Source: Rhodococcus sp. 105337
GTDB taxonomy: Bacteria; Actinomycetota; Actinomycetes; Mycobacteriales; Mycobacteriaceae
Reading direction: 5' to 3'
Assembly (NCBI RefSeq): GCF_012844225.1
Contig: NZ_JABAGQ010000017.1
Span: forward strand, 1 to 64,000
DNA: 64,000 nt
This document shows positions 17,741-25,882 of this stretch, piece after piece. Below the pieces are notes generated by a model, which saw only the letters and a program-made list of their open reading frames with translations, did no database searches and was not told where the DNA came from. The position numbers and the translations under genes are program-made. Numbering within the stretch: the first letter of the stretch is position 1; each line of letters starts with the position of its first letter.

Positions 17741-17759
17741 CAGAGAGCGGTGCTCTCTG
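17741..17759. promoter_or_regulatory. Operator candidate 1: CAGAGAGC-GGT-GCTCTCTG
   Basis: A perfect 8-bp-arm palindrome with a 3-nt centre, 21 nt upstream of the F420-type gene start. It shares GAGC-N3-GCTCTCTGTTG with the second site 54 bp away. Confidence 0.6.
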
Positions 17760-17797
17760 TTGAGAGCCAGTGTGCGCCGGTTGGCGGGGCAGAGTCA

Positions 17798-17810
17798 AGA
17801 GCAGTGCTCT
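17798..17810. promoter_or_regulatory. Operator candidate 2: AGAGC-AGT-GCTCT
   Basis: Second copy of the symmetric element, followed by CTGTTG exactly as in site 1. Two sites in the same orientation at a 54-bp spacing suggest cooperative repressor binding between the F420-type gene and the 3' end of the polymerase-like gene. Confidence 0.6.
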
Positions 17811-17860
17811 CTGTTGCCGTGTCGCCTGCCCGGGACCGGCCCGTCACCACTGCGAGACGC

Positions 17861-19420
17861 TTACTCCGGGTCGTCGGCGTAGGTCGTGCGCACGGCTGTC
17901 TTCATCGGAAAGCGGACCCGCGTATTGCCGAACATCAATCGGGTGGCGACGTCGACCGACGCGGAGATGTGCGCGGACGCGAGCGCGGGGTTGCGGGTGT
18001 GCACCACGACTTCGTCGTGCTGGAAGAACACGAGCTCGCCTGCGGTCGGGTCGGGATCGGTGGTCAGCCGTCGCCGCAGTTCGGCGAGGAGGCACAGCGC
18101 CCACTCGGCGGCAGTGGCCTGCACGACGAAGTTCCGGGTGAAGCGGCCGCGGGCACGGACGTCGGGCCCGGACTGAAAACCCGGCGGTGCGGGCGGGCAG
18201 GCGCGCCCGAGCCACGAATGCACGACCTCCCCGCGTTCACCGGCCTTCGCTGCACGCTCGACGAATTCCACCGCGTCGGGAAAGCTCTTTCGAAGGACAG
18301 CGAGCAGCGACCGGGAGTCACCGGAGGTCGCGCCGTACAGCACTCCGAGCACCGCGACTTTCGCCTTCGCGCGGTCGCCGGCGAACGCGGTGGCGGCAAC
18401 GGGTGCGTACAGGTCGTCCTCGCCCGCGGCGGCGACCATCCGGGGATCACCGGACATCGCCGCGAGGATCCGCGGCTCGAGTTGCCCCGCATCGGCGACG
18501 ACGAACGTCCAACCGGGGTCGGCAACCACACTCGAGCGGAGCGCTTTCGGGATCTGAAGTGCACCGCCGCCGCGGCTTGCCCAGCGGCCCGAGACGACGG
18601 CGCCGGGGACATAGACCGGCCGGAACCTGTTGCCGTGCACCCAAGTATCGAGCCAGTGCCACCCGTTGGTGCTGAACAGTTTCGCCAGGTCGCGGTGCCG
18701 GAGAAGCAGCGGCACCGCAGGATGGTCGATCTCCTGCAGGATGTGCTTGCGCGTGGACTGCACTTCGATGCCTTCGCGCCGGAAGGCGTCGAGTACCTCG
18801 GTATGCGAGGCGGGATTGACCGGGCGGCCGAACGCCGACCCGATCTCCTCGGTCACGGCGACGATGCCGGCGGGCATCTCGTAGCCGGTGGGCCGTGGTC
18901 CGAGAGTGCGTTCGAGGTGTCGTCGATGGGATTCGGCCGAGAACGGCAGTCCGCCGAACCCCATCTCGGCAGCGGCCAACGTCCCCGCCGACTCCGCGGC
19001 CACGAGTAACTCCAGACGGGGATCACCGGTGATGCGGCGGCGCTGGTCGGCGAACCGGGAGATCACGGTGTCGAGGTCCACGGCCGGTGCTGCGTCGAAC
19101 AAGCCTGGTCGCTCGTCGACCGGGTCGTCGGCGGGCGGAGGGGGTAGGCCCTCGCGCGTGCTCAGGATTGCGCCCGTCGTCGCCAGGTCGTGGCATCGCT
19201 GGACGCGCACGCCGGCACGAACGAGTTCGCCGTACACCGACGAAGTGGACGTCCACACCCATCGGGGACGATCGGTGGCTTCGATCTCGGCCACCGCGGC
19301 GGCGAGGTCGCGATGCTGTCGCACCGCTGCGTCGGGGGTTCCGTTCTCGTCGACGGTGACGGTACTGGCGCCGCGTACGGCACCGCTACCGGATGGATGA
19401 GGAACGACAACCGTGCGCAC
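17861..19420 (-). CDS. DNA polymerase A-family-like protein (degenerate exonuclease domain)
   Basis: A 519-residue protein resembling the C-terminal two thirds of DNA polymerase I. Motif A is seen as DAGQLEPRILA (Asp kept), the O-helix as R-A-K-A-K-V-A-V-L-GVLYG with the equivalents of Taq Arg659 and Lys663 retained but Phe667 replaced by Leu, and motif C as QHDEVVVH. There is no 5' nuclease domain, and the N-terminal 3'-5' exonuclease-like region has lost the DxE signature. It may be a specialised actinobacterial repair polymerase; activity is unproven. Usually it is annotated as a bifunctional exonuclease/polymerase, which the sequence does not support for the exonuclease. Confidence 0.78.
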   Translation of the reverse strand: MRTVVVPHPSGSGAVRGASTVTVDENGTPDAAVRQHRDLAAAVAEIEATDRPRWVWTSTSSVYGELVRAGVRVQRCHDLATTGAILSTREGLPPPPADDPVDERPGLFDAAPAVDLDTVISRFADQRRRITGDPRLELLVAAESAGTLAAAEMGFGGLPFSAESHRRHLERTLGPRPTGYEMPAGIVAVTEEIGSAFGRPVNPASHTEVLDAFRREGIEVQSTRKHILQEIDHPAVPLLLRHRDLAKLFSTNGWHWLDTWVHGNRFRPVYVPGAVVSGRWASRGGGALQIPKALRSSVVADPGWTFVVADAGQLEPRILAAMSGDPRMVAAAGEDDLYAPVAATAFAGDRAKAKVAVLGVLYGATSGDSRSLLAVLRKSFPDAVEFVERAAKAGERGEVVHSWLGRACPPAPPGFQSGPDVRARGRFTRNFVVQATAAEWALCLLAELRRRLTTDPDPTAGELVFFQHDEVVVHTRNPALASAHISASVDVATRLMFGNTRVRFPMKTAVRTTYADDPE

Positions 19421-19527
19421 CGCTCAAGTGTGCCTCTCGAGGTGTGGCTCTTCTCCGCCGCCCGGCCTCCGGCCCGTCGGGCCCAAGATCGTCTTCACCC
19501 CCCGTTTCACCCAAGACCGGCGGCCCC

Positions 19528-19593
19528 GGGCTCCGCAGCGCGGCTACGGTGGTCGTGCGGAGCCCCGCCGCAACCCCGACATGCGGTGGGGTT
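19528..19593. other. Intergenic stem-loops between the DUF3533-type and polymerase genes
   Basis: The 187-nt gap (19421-19607) holds two overlapping stems: GGGCTCCGC/GCGGAGCCC (19528-19536 with 19557-19565) and a 12-nt stem at 19559-19570 with about 19582-19593, which is fully paired only if G-U pairs on the plus strand are allowed. They share the middle segment and are mutually exclusive. The likely role is a terminator for the minus-strand gene ending at 19608; attenuation is possible. Confidence 0.4.
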
Positions 19594-19607
19594 CCGTTGT
19601 GCCGGGA

Positions 19608-20951
19608 CTATCCGATCTTGACGCTCTCCAGGACGCGTGTGGTCGCAGGCGCATCCTCGAGACGGTGGAATCCGCGCCGATCGTAGATCCAGGTGACCAC
19701 CACACCGATCAACAGGCCGACACCCAGACCCACGAGGGTCATCTTCGTGCCTTCGGCGAGGCCCGCGGAAAGGTTGCCGTCGAAGTAGAGGATGGCGCGC
19801 ACCGCGAGGTAGATCTGATGCATCGGTTCGAAGGTGGCGAGCCACTCGAAGAGCGGCGGCGACGCCTCGATCGGAATCGTGCCGCCGGAGGACGGCAGTC
19901 CCAGCACGATGAACAGCATCAGGTTCACGATCAGTCCGGCGGGTCCGAACACGGACATCACCGAGAGCGAGGTGATGCCGACCGCGGAGATGGCGAGGGC
20001 GCCGTACTCCCAGAGCAACAGCGGGCGCGGCACGGGCATCCCGAGCGCCGTGCCGATCCCCAGGTACAGCGCGGACACGACCAGTGCGAGGACGACCAGG
20101 ATGCCCCACTTGAGGAACAGCACCTGAAGTCGCGACATCCTGGTGGTTTCCTTGGTGATGTACAACGGTCCGTATTCGGTGGGCACGAACCCCAGCGCGG
20201 AATCGACGATGGAACTGACGATGGTCGCGCCGGTGAAGCCCGCCAGGATCAGAAGCAGCGTGTAGTAGAACGCGGACAGTCCGGAACCGGTGTGGGCAGG
20301 CAGGGGTTTGTGCTCGACGTCCAGGACGTTGATGGGCTCAGCAAGTGTGAGCGCGCTACCGCCCGAGAGCTGGAGATCGGGCGCGGTCTCCGCAAGTGTC
20401 GTACGGACGGTCTTCGTGAGTTCTTCACCCACCGATTTGTTGACTGCGGTCAGCGCCTCGTCACCGATGATCCCGACGATGGCTGACGCGAACGTTCCGG
20501 TGCGGGGGTTGCTGTAGAGGGTGATGACGGGTTTCTCGATGTCACCCGGGACGACGCTGGCTTGCGCGAGGATCGACGTTCGCTTCGTGAAATCGCTCGG
20601 AATCACGATCGCGCCGTACAGTTCGCCGGTGTCGAGGCCGCGGTGCGCTGCGGCTATCCCCATTTCCTGGAGAGCGATGCGCTCGGAATCGACGCCGTCG
20701 AGCACCGCGGCGGTGATCTCGGATCCGAGGTTGCGGCGCGCATCGGCTCCCGGCATGACGTCGCCGACATCCTGGTTGACGATCGCCATCGGGAACTCGC
20801 GGAGATTCTCGGACGGCTCGAGCATGCTGCCCAGGTAGAAATAGCCCAACGCAGCCATCACCGCAGTGACCACCACGAGTGGTGCCAGCCAGAACCGGGC
20901 GCCCCGCAGGGTGTGTCGATGTGGATCGACCGGGATGTCGGAAAAACTCAC
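19608..20951 (-). CDS. YhgE/Pip-like (DUF3533-type) membrane protein
   Basis: A 447-residue protein from GTG20951; upstream starts are possible because the ribosome site is weak. One transmembrane helix lies near residues 20-45 (ARFWLAPLVVVTAVMAALGYFYLG), followed by an extracytoplasmic domain with MAIVNQDVG and SNPRTGTFAS, then about five C-terminal helices (YYTLLLILAGFTGATIVSSI and on). This one-plus-five topology is that of ABC-2-like YhgE/Pip/DUF3533 proteins. Divergence from a PadR gene whose operator-like palindrome is between them suggests PadR control and a role in export or drug/envelope stress. Confidence 0.72.
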   Translation of the reverse strand: MSFSDIPVDPHRHTLRGARFWLAPLVVVTAVMAALGYFYLGSMLEPSENLREFPMAIVNQDVGDVMPGADARRNLGSEITAAVLDGVDSERIALQEMGIAAAHRGLDTGELYGAIVIPSDFTKRTSILAQASVVPGDIEKPVITLYSNPRTGTFASAIVGIIGDEALTAVNKSVGEELTKTVRTTLAETAPDLQLSGGSALTLAEPINVLDVEHKPLPAHTGSGLSAFYYTLLLILAGFTGATIVSSIVDSALGFVPTEYGPLYITKETTRMSRLQVLFLKWGILVVLALVVSALYLGIGTALGMPVPRPLLLWEYGALAISAVGITSLSVMSVFGPAGLIVNLMLFIVLGLPSSGGTIPIEASPPLFEWLATFEPMHQIYLAVRAILYFDGNLSAGLAEGTKMTLVGLGVGLLIGVVVTWIYDRRGFHRLEDAPATTRVLESVKIG

Positions 20952-21087
20952 CCGTCGATTGTGCACACGTGTGTGCTGATTCGTAGAACCAAGTGGCGGA
21001 GTGCACATGGGGCGCGTGGAGAAAGCGTGGGTCACGCCGGGGTGAACCAACCCAGCAATGGATACAGGACTCCGGCTCTTCACAATA

Positions 21088-21100
21088 GTGTGTCTCACAC
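21088..21100. promoter_or_regulatory. PadR operator candidate GTGTG-TCT-CACAC
   Basis: A perfect 5-bp-arm inverted repeat inside a longer imperfect one (ATAGTGTG to CACAGTAT). It lies 15 nt upstream of the PadR start in the divergent region, as expected for an autoregulated PadR site also controlling the membrane protein. Confidence 0.5.
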
Positions 21101-21115
21101 AGTATGGTGAGCCGC

Positions 21116-21466
21116 ATGAGTGATCTTGATGTGTATGCCGGGCACGACCAGGAGGTGCGACGAGGGTCCGTCGTCGTCGCGAGCCTCCTGATGCTGCGCG
21201 TTCCCGGCTACGGCTACGGATTGCTCGAGGCTCTCGCAGCCGCCGGAATCGCAGTCGACGCCGGCACGCTGTATCCGTTGCTGCGACGACTCGAAAAGCA
21301 AGGCCTGCTCGTCAGCGAGTGGAACACCGACGAGGCGAGACCACGCAAGTTCTACCGGACCTCCGAAGCCGGCGCGGAAGTTGCGCGGCGGCTCCTCGAC
21401 GAGTGGTCGGGTCTCGCTCGCACCTTGCAGGCCATCGCATCCACCTCGGAAGAAGGCGCATCATGA
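21116..21466 (+). CDS. PadR family transcriptional regulator
   Basis: A 116-residue regulator from ATG21116 (ATG21104 in frame is an alternative). The winged helix is typical: VVVASLLMLRVPGYGYGLLEAL, then the wing LYPLLRRLEKQGLLVSEW and a short C-terminal helix with YRTSEAGAEVARRLL. PadR proteins repress stress or efflux genes and release DNA on binding phenolics or drugs. The next gene starts within its stop (ATGA) and encodes its membrane partner; the DUF3533-like gene is divergent. Confidence 0.85.
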   Translation: MSDLDVYAGHDQEVRRGSVVVASLLMLRVPGYGYGLLEALAAAGIAVDAGTLYPLLRRLEKQGLLVSEWNTDEARPRKFYRTSEAGAEVARRLLDEWSGLARTLQAIASTSEEGAS

Positions 21467-22449
21467 CGCTCACAGACCGCTACATCGCCGCAGCTTTGCG
21501 CAGCATTCCTGCCGACAAGCATCAGGACATCGGCCGTGAACTCCGCGGCTCGATCGCGGACGCCGTCGACGCCCGGATCGCGGCGGGCGAGTCACCGGTG
21601 GATGCGGAGGCCGCGGTACTCACCGACCTCGGCGATCCGGACCGACTCGCGGCAGGGCTCGCGGGACGCCCCATGTACCTGATCGGGCCCGAGTTCTTCC
21701 TCGACTGGTGGCGCCTGCTGAAGGCGCTGTTGTGGATTGCTCCTCTCGTCGGGGCGATCCTGCTCGTGGTCGACCTCATCGGGGGCAGTACCGGCGTCGA
21801 GGTGCTCGTCACGGGGTTGTCCAGCACCGTGGAAGTGGCCCTGCAGATCGTTTTCTGGGTCACGGTCGTCTTCGCCGTGTTGGAGCGCAACGGCACCCGT
21901 CGCAAGGATTTCGCCGCCGAGTGGACCGTCGACCGGCTACCGCAGTCCGTCACCAACGGACGCGTGTCGCTGGGGGATACCGTCTTTTCCGTCGGAATGC
22001 TCGTGTTCCTCATCGTGGTGTTCATCGCGCAGCGGACGTCCTCTTCCTTCGAAGACTCCGAGGGTGCCCCGATCCCGTTCATCGCACCGGACCTGTGGAA
22101 CTTCTGGATGCCGGTGCTCCTCGCCGTACTGGCGCTCGAGGCCGTGTTCGAGATCGTCAAGTACACGGTCCGGCGCCGGACGATTCTGCTGGCCGGCGTC
22201 GACACCGTTCTCAACCTGCTTCTCGCGATTCCGCTGGTCTGGCTGCTGTCGAGCGACAGGTTTCTCAACCCTGCGTTCTTCGACGCCGTTTTTTCGGGTG
22301 TCACCTTCGCGGGCGGACCCGAACAGATGGCGCGCTTCTCTCAGGGGATCCTCGTCGTAGTCGTGGTGGTGGCGGCGTGGAGCATCGGTGAGGCGTGGTT
22401 CAAAGCACTGCGCCCGCTGTCCCGCTCGTCGGCGGCGGTGTCGCTGTAA
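21463..22449 (+). CDS. Permease-prefix-domain membrane protein coupled to PadR
   Basis: A 328-residue protein overlapping the padR stop by ATGA. Its N-terminal ~70 residues (YIAAALRSIPADKHQDIGRELRGSI, then DAEAAVLTDLGDPDRLAAGL) are the small helical domain often encoded directly after PadR genes. It is followed by about six hydrophobic helices (e.g. LLWIAPLVGAILLVVDLI, VFSVGMLVFLIVVFIAQ). The N-terminal domain probably couples membrane state to the PadR protein; transport function is unknown. Confidence 0.7.
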   Translation: MTLTDRYIAAALRSIPADKHQDIGRELRGSIADAVDARIAAGESPVDAEAAVLTDLGDPDRLAAGLAGRPMYLIGPEFFLDWWRLLKALLWIAPLVGAILLVVDLIGGSTGVEVLVTGLSSTVEVALQIVFWVTVVFAVLERNGTRRKDFAAEWTVDRLPQSVTNGRVSLGDTVFSVGMLVFLIVVFIAQRTSSSFEDSEGAPIPFIAPDLWNFWMPVLLAVLALEAVFEIVKYTVRRRTILLAGVDTVLNLLLAIPLVWLLSSDRFLNPAFFDAVFSGVTFAGGPEQMARFSQGILVVVVVVAAWSIGEAWFKALRPLSRSSAAVSL

Positions 22450-22501
22450 CGTCGTCACCGACCTGCGCGGCACCACCCCAGGAACCCCCGGGAGTCGAAC
22501 C

Positions 22502-23704
22502 ATGGCGTTCTACCGACAGCTCGGCGTCATCCCGCCCAAGCGTCACACCCAGCACCGGGACGACCGCGGCGCCCTCTACTACGAGGAATTGATGGGCGAG
22601 GAGGGATTCTCCTCGGACTCGTCGCTGCTCTACCACCGGTACATCCCGTCCGCGATCGCCGACGCCACCACATGGGAACTCGGCGACCAGAACACCGCGC
22701 CGAACCACCCGCTCGCACCACGGCACCTCGAACTCCACAAGCTCTTCCCCCCGGAGATCTGGTCGGAGACCGACGTGGTCACCGGACGTCGTCTGATCCT
22801 CGGGAACCCGGACGTGCGGATCTCATATGTCGTCTCGTCGAAGGAATCACCGCTCTACCGCACCGTGGTCGGCGACGAAATGGTGTATGTCGAGTCCGGA
22901 ACCGCCGATGTCCACACAGTTTTCGGCACTCTCTCGGCGAAACCCGGCGACTACGTGCTGCTGCCGGCAGCCACCACGCATCGCTGGGTGCCGACCGGTG
23001 ACGAACCGCTGCGTGCCTACATCATCGAGGCGAGCAGCCACATCGCTCCGCCGAAGCGTTACCTGTCGAAGTACGGGCAGTTCCTCGAGCACGCCCCCTT
23101 CTGCGAGCGCGACCTGCACGGTCCCGCGGAACCGGTACAGGTCGAGGAGGAGAACGTCGACGTCCTCGTCAAGCACCGCACGTCACGCGGGATTGTCGGC
23201 ACGCGATACGTGCTGGCGCATCATCCCTTCGACGTCGTCGGGTGGGACGGCTGCCTGTACCCGTACACGTTCTCCGTTCACGACTTCGAGCCGATCACCG
23301 GCCGTGTCCATCAGCCGCCACCCACGCATCAAGCGTTCGAAGGCAACAACTTCGTGATCTGTAATTTCGTGCCCCGCAAGGTGGACTACCATCCGCTCGC
23401 GATTCCGGTGCCGTACTACCACTCCAATGTCGATTCGGACGAGGTGATGTTCTATTGCGGCGGAGACTACGAAGCCCGCAAGGGTTCGGGCATCGGGCAG
23501 GGGTCGGTTTCCGTCCACCCGGGCGGTCACGCGCACGGTCCGCAGCCCGGTGCCTACGAGCGCAGCATCGGTGTCGGGTACTTCGACGAACTGGCCGTCA
23601 TGGTCGACACCTTCCGCCCGCTCGAACTCGGTGAAGGTGCACTCGCCTGCGAGGACCCGTCCTATGCGCGCAGTTGGAGTCGCACTCCGGGAGCAGGGGA
23701 ATGA
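22502..23704 (+). CDS. hmgA: Homogentisate 1,2-dioxygenase
   Basis: A 400-residue ring-cleaving dioxygenase from ATG22502 with GGGAG upstream. It converts homogentisate to maleylacetoacetate. The Fe(II) ligands are visible in the C-terminal cupin: PYYHSNVDSDEVMFY (His and Glu) and HPGGHAHGPQPG (His). The N-terminal cupin contains GDEMVYVESG and KPGDYVLLPAATTH. Length is somewhat shorter than the ~440 of proteobacterial enzymes but normal for actinobacteria. The next gene, fumarylacetoacetase, starts within its stop codon, while hppD is 17 kb upstream. Confidence 0.95.
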   Translation: MAFYRQLGVIPPKRHTQHRDDRGALYYEELMGEEGFSSDSSLLYHRYIPSAIADATTWELGDQNTAPNHPLAPRHLELHKLFPPEIWSETDVVTGRRLILGNPDVRISYVVSSKESPLYRTVVGDEMVYVESGTADVHTVFGTLSAKPGDYVLLPAATTHRWVPTGDEPLRAYIIEASSHIAPPKRYLSKYGQFLEHAPFCERDLHGPAEPVQVEEENVDVLVKHRTSRGIVGTRYVLAHHPFDVVGWDGCLYPYTFSVHDFEPITGRVHQPPPTHQAFEGNNFVICNFVPRKVDYHPLAIPVPYYHSNVDSDEVMFYCGGDYEARKGSGIGQGSVSVHPGGHAHGPQPGAYERSIGVGYFDELAVMVDTFRPLELGEGALACEDPSYARSWSRTPGAGE

Positions 23705-24903
23705 CCCACCCACGACGCGCTGTCATCGCGATCCCCGAGGGCTCACTCTTCGGACCGGACAACCTGCCCTACGGGATCTTCTCCACTGCGGATACCGAAC
23801 CGCGCGTCGGTGTGCGCGTGGGTGATTCGGTTCTCGACCTGAGTCGGCTGTTCGACGACATCGTCTTCGCCGAACCGTCGCTCAACGCATTCATGGCCCA
23901 GGGGCGCACGCGGTGGGCCGAGGTCCGTGCCGCGATCCAGGACGCGATCACCGGCAGCCTCGACGACGACGCGGTATTCCCGGTCGACGACGTCACGCTG
24001 CATCTTCCGATCGAGGTCGCGGATTACGTCGACTTCTACGCCTCCGAGAATCATGCCTCGAACCTGGGCCGGTTGTTCCGTCCCCAGAACCCCGACCCGC
24101 TCATGCCCAACTGGAAGCACCTGCCGGTGGGGTATCACGGCAGGTCCAGCACCGTCGTGACCTCGGGTGTGGATATCGTGCGCCCGTGCGGTCAGCGCAA
24201 GGGACCGAACGACGAGGTTCCGGTCTTCGGTCCGTCGATCCGGCTCGACATCGAAGCGGAAATGGGGTTCGTCGTGGGCGTCGGTTCGCCGATGGGCTCG
24301 CAGATCGCTCCCGACAAGTTCGCCGACCACTGCTTCGGCGCGGTGATCCTCAACGACTGGTCGGCCCGCGACATCCAGGCGTGGGAGTACGTCCCGCTCG
24401 GGCCCAATCTCGGAAAGTCGTTCGCGACGTCCATCTCTCCGTGGGTGGTGCCGCTTGCCGCTCTCGAGGCCGCGCGGATCGACACACCGGTGCAGGACCC
24501 GGAACCGCTGCCCTATCTGACGGGCAACGAGAAGTGGGGTCTGGACATCGATCTCGCCGTCGAATGGAACGGCCATGTCGTGTCGCGTCCCCCGTACGCG
24601 CAGATGTATTGGTCGCCGGCGCAGATGCTCGCCCACACGTCGGTGAACGGGGCGGCCACGAGGACCGGTGATCTGTTCGGTTCCGGGACCGTCTCCGGGC
24701 CGGAGAAGGACCAGCGCGGCGCGTTCATCGAACTCACGTGGGGTGGTGCCGAACCCGTGCGGGTGGGGGACGAGACACGCACGTTCCTCGAAGACGGTGA
24801 CGAGATTGCCATCTCGGCTACAGCCCCGGGCCGGAACGACACCCGTATCGGATTCGGTGAGGTCCGCACGCGCATCCTGCCGGCCACGGGCGCGGTGAAC
24901 TGA
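23701..24903 (+). CDS. fahA: Fumarylacetoacetase
   Basis: A 400-residue hydrolase from ATG23701, overlapping hmgA by ATGA. It splits fumarylacetoacetate into fumarate and acetoacetate, the last step of tyrosine catabolism. Metal and catalytic residues are in VDFYASENHASNLG (Asp and His), DIEAEMGF (two Glu) and LNDWSARDIQ (Asp); YHGRSS, which binds substrate, is intact. The N-terminal SH3-like domain begins at the PYGIFS segment. No maleylacetoacetate isomerase gene is present in the window; actinobacteria often use a mycothiol-dependent type elsewhere. Confidence 0.95.
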   Translation: MTHPRRAVIAIPEGSLFGPDNLPYGIFSTADTEPRVGVRVGDSVLDLSRLFDDIVFAEPSLNAFMAQGRTRWAEVRAAIQDAITGSLDDDAVFPVDDVTLHLPIEVADYVDFYASENHASNLGRLFRPQNPDPLMPNWKHLPVGYHGRSSTVVTSGVDIVRPCGQRKGPNDEVPVFGPSIRLDIEAEMGFVVGVGSPMGSQIAPDKFADHCFGAVILNDWSARDIQAWEYVPLGPNLGKSFATSISPWVVPLAALEAARIDTPVQDPEPLPYLTGNEKWGLDIDLAVEWNGHVVSRPPYAQMYWSPAQMLAHTSVNGAATRTGDLFGSGTVSGPEKDQRGAFIELTWGGAEPVRVGDETRTFLEDGDEIAISATAPGRNDTRIGFGEVRTRILPATGAVN

Positions 24904-24910
24904 CCGGCAC

Positions 24911-25159
24911 TCATGCCCGTCGATCGTGGGCTTCGGGTTCTTCGTCGACCGAGAGGAGTTCCCCGACAGTGCAGTTCAGCGCCCGGCATACCGCGGTGAG
25001 GGTGGAGAATCTGATCGCGCGGGCGCGCCCGTTCTTGAGTACCGACAGGTTGACGACGCTCACACCGACCTGGTCGGCGAGGTGCGCCAGCGTCATGCCG
25101 CGTGCCTCGAGCAGCTCGTCGAGGTGGCACCGCACGGCGTGATCGTTGTCGGGCGGCAT
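24911..25159 (-). CDS. XRE/Cro-CI type helix-turn-helix regulator
   Basis: An 82-residue single-domain DNA-binding protein of the YozG type: LDELLEARGMTLAHLADQVGVSVVNLSVLKNGRA is a clear HTH, followed by RFSTLTAVCRALNCTVGELLSV. It begins at ATG25159, sharing one base with the stop of the DUF2975-like gene (TGATG), so the pair is co-translated. Such XRE/DUF2975 pairs are widespread; the regulator probably controls its own operon through the inverted repeat at 25811. It ends 7 nt from the convergent fahA stop. Confidence 0.85.
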   Translation of the reverse strand: MPPDNDHAVRCHLDELLEARGMTLAHLADQVGVSVVNLSVLKNGRARAIRFSTLTAVCRALNCTVGELLSVDEEPEAHDRRA

Positions 25160-25797
25160 CAGACGAGTCCCTCGTTGTCACGGGCCATGCGACTGCCGAT
25201 GCGAAGCGCCACCGCCACCGCGGAGAGGGCCATGCAGAAGACGTAGCCGTACCACCACTCGGGGCCGAGTTGCGCGTAGTCGAGGTCGACCTGCCAGGCC
25301 AGATCCCGGATGACCAGATTGGAGCCGAGCACGCGCGGGAAGGTGGGGGCGATGATCGTGACGATGGCAGCCATGGACGCAGCCCACACTCCGCGGACGG
25401 CGCCTCGGTCGAACAGTCTTCCGCGCAGGAACCGCACCATGACCCAGGTGAGAAGACCGAGAACCATGAGGTAGCCGATCGTTTCCAGCGCATCGGCGCT
25501 GCGGAGGAAGCCGACGGCCACCGGCGAGACGGTGTCGGTTCGGAGGACGATATCGGTGGTCGATGCGACCGAAACCTCGGTCCCGTTGGGAGAGAACATG
25601 GTCGGGGGCGGCACGTCGTCGAACGAGATCCGTGCGGTCACGGTCCCGCTCTTCAGGTCGTCGAGGAGCCCGACGAGATAGTTGACGACGACGACCACGG
25701 CGACCAACGCGAACACCGTGATCGACGCCCAGAGGTCTCTGCGGTCCTTCTTGGATGTCTCGATGGGCGTGACAGCTTCCGATTCGACGGTGTCCAT
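25159..25797 (-). CDS. DUF2975-type membrane protein
   Basis: A 212-residue protein from ATG25797 with GGGAGG upstream. Four hydrophobic segments are visible: ITVFALVAVVVVVNYLVGLL (about 30-50), ETIGYLMVLGLLTWVMVRFL, AASMAAIVTIIAPTF and WWYGYVFCMALSAVAVALRIG. The loop after the first helix (DDLKSGTVTARISFDDVP) is extracytoplasmic. DUF2975 proteins are nearly always encoded next to a YozG-like XRE regulator, as here; they may form a membrane-linked stress or antibiotic sensing pair. No biochemical function is established. Confidence 0.78.
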   Translation of the reverse strand: MDTVESEAVTPIETSKKDRRDLWASITVFALVAVVVVVNYLVGLLDDLKSGTVTARISFDDVPPPTMFSPNGTEVSVASTTDIVLRTDTVSPVAVGFLRSADALETIGYLMVLGLLTWVMVRFLRGRLFDRGAVRGVWAASMAAIVTIIAPTFPRVLGSNLVIRDLAWQVDLDYAQLGPEWWYGYVFCMALSAVAVALRIGSRMARDNEGLV

Positions 25798-25810
25798 GGC
25801 GCCTCCCGGC

Positions 25811-25843
25811 ATAACGAATGTCGATAGCATCGATATTCGTTAT
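25811..25843. promoter_or_regulatory. 33-bp inverted repeat upstream of the DUF2975/XRE pair
   Basis: Fifteen-bp arms (25811-25825 and 25829-25843) pair at 14 of 15 positions around a 3-nt centre. The outer ATAACGAAT/ATTCGTTAT is perfect. The region is strikingly AT-rich for this genome, and further CGATA/TATCG half-sites follow to about 25869. It is 14 nt before the start of the membrane protein gene and likely an autoregulatory XRE operator covering the promoter. Confidence 0.6.
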
Positions 25844-25882
25844 ATACATCGAAAAACGATATGTCTATCGGTCTCGGCGGGC

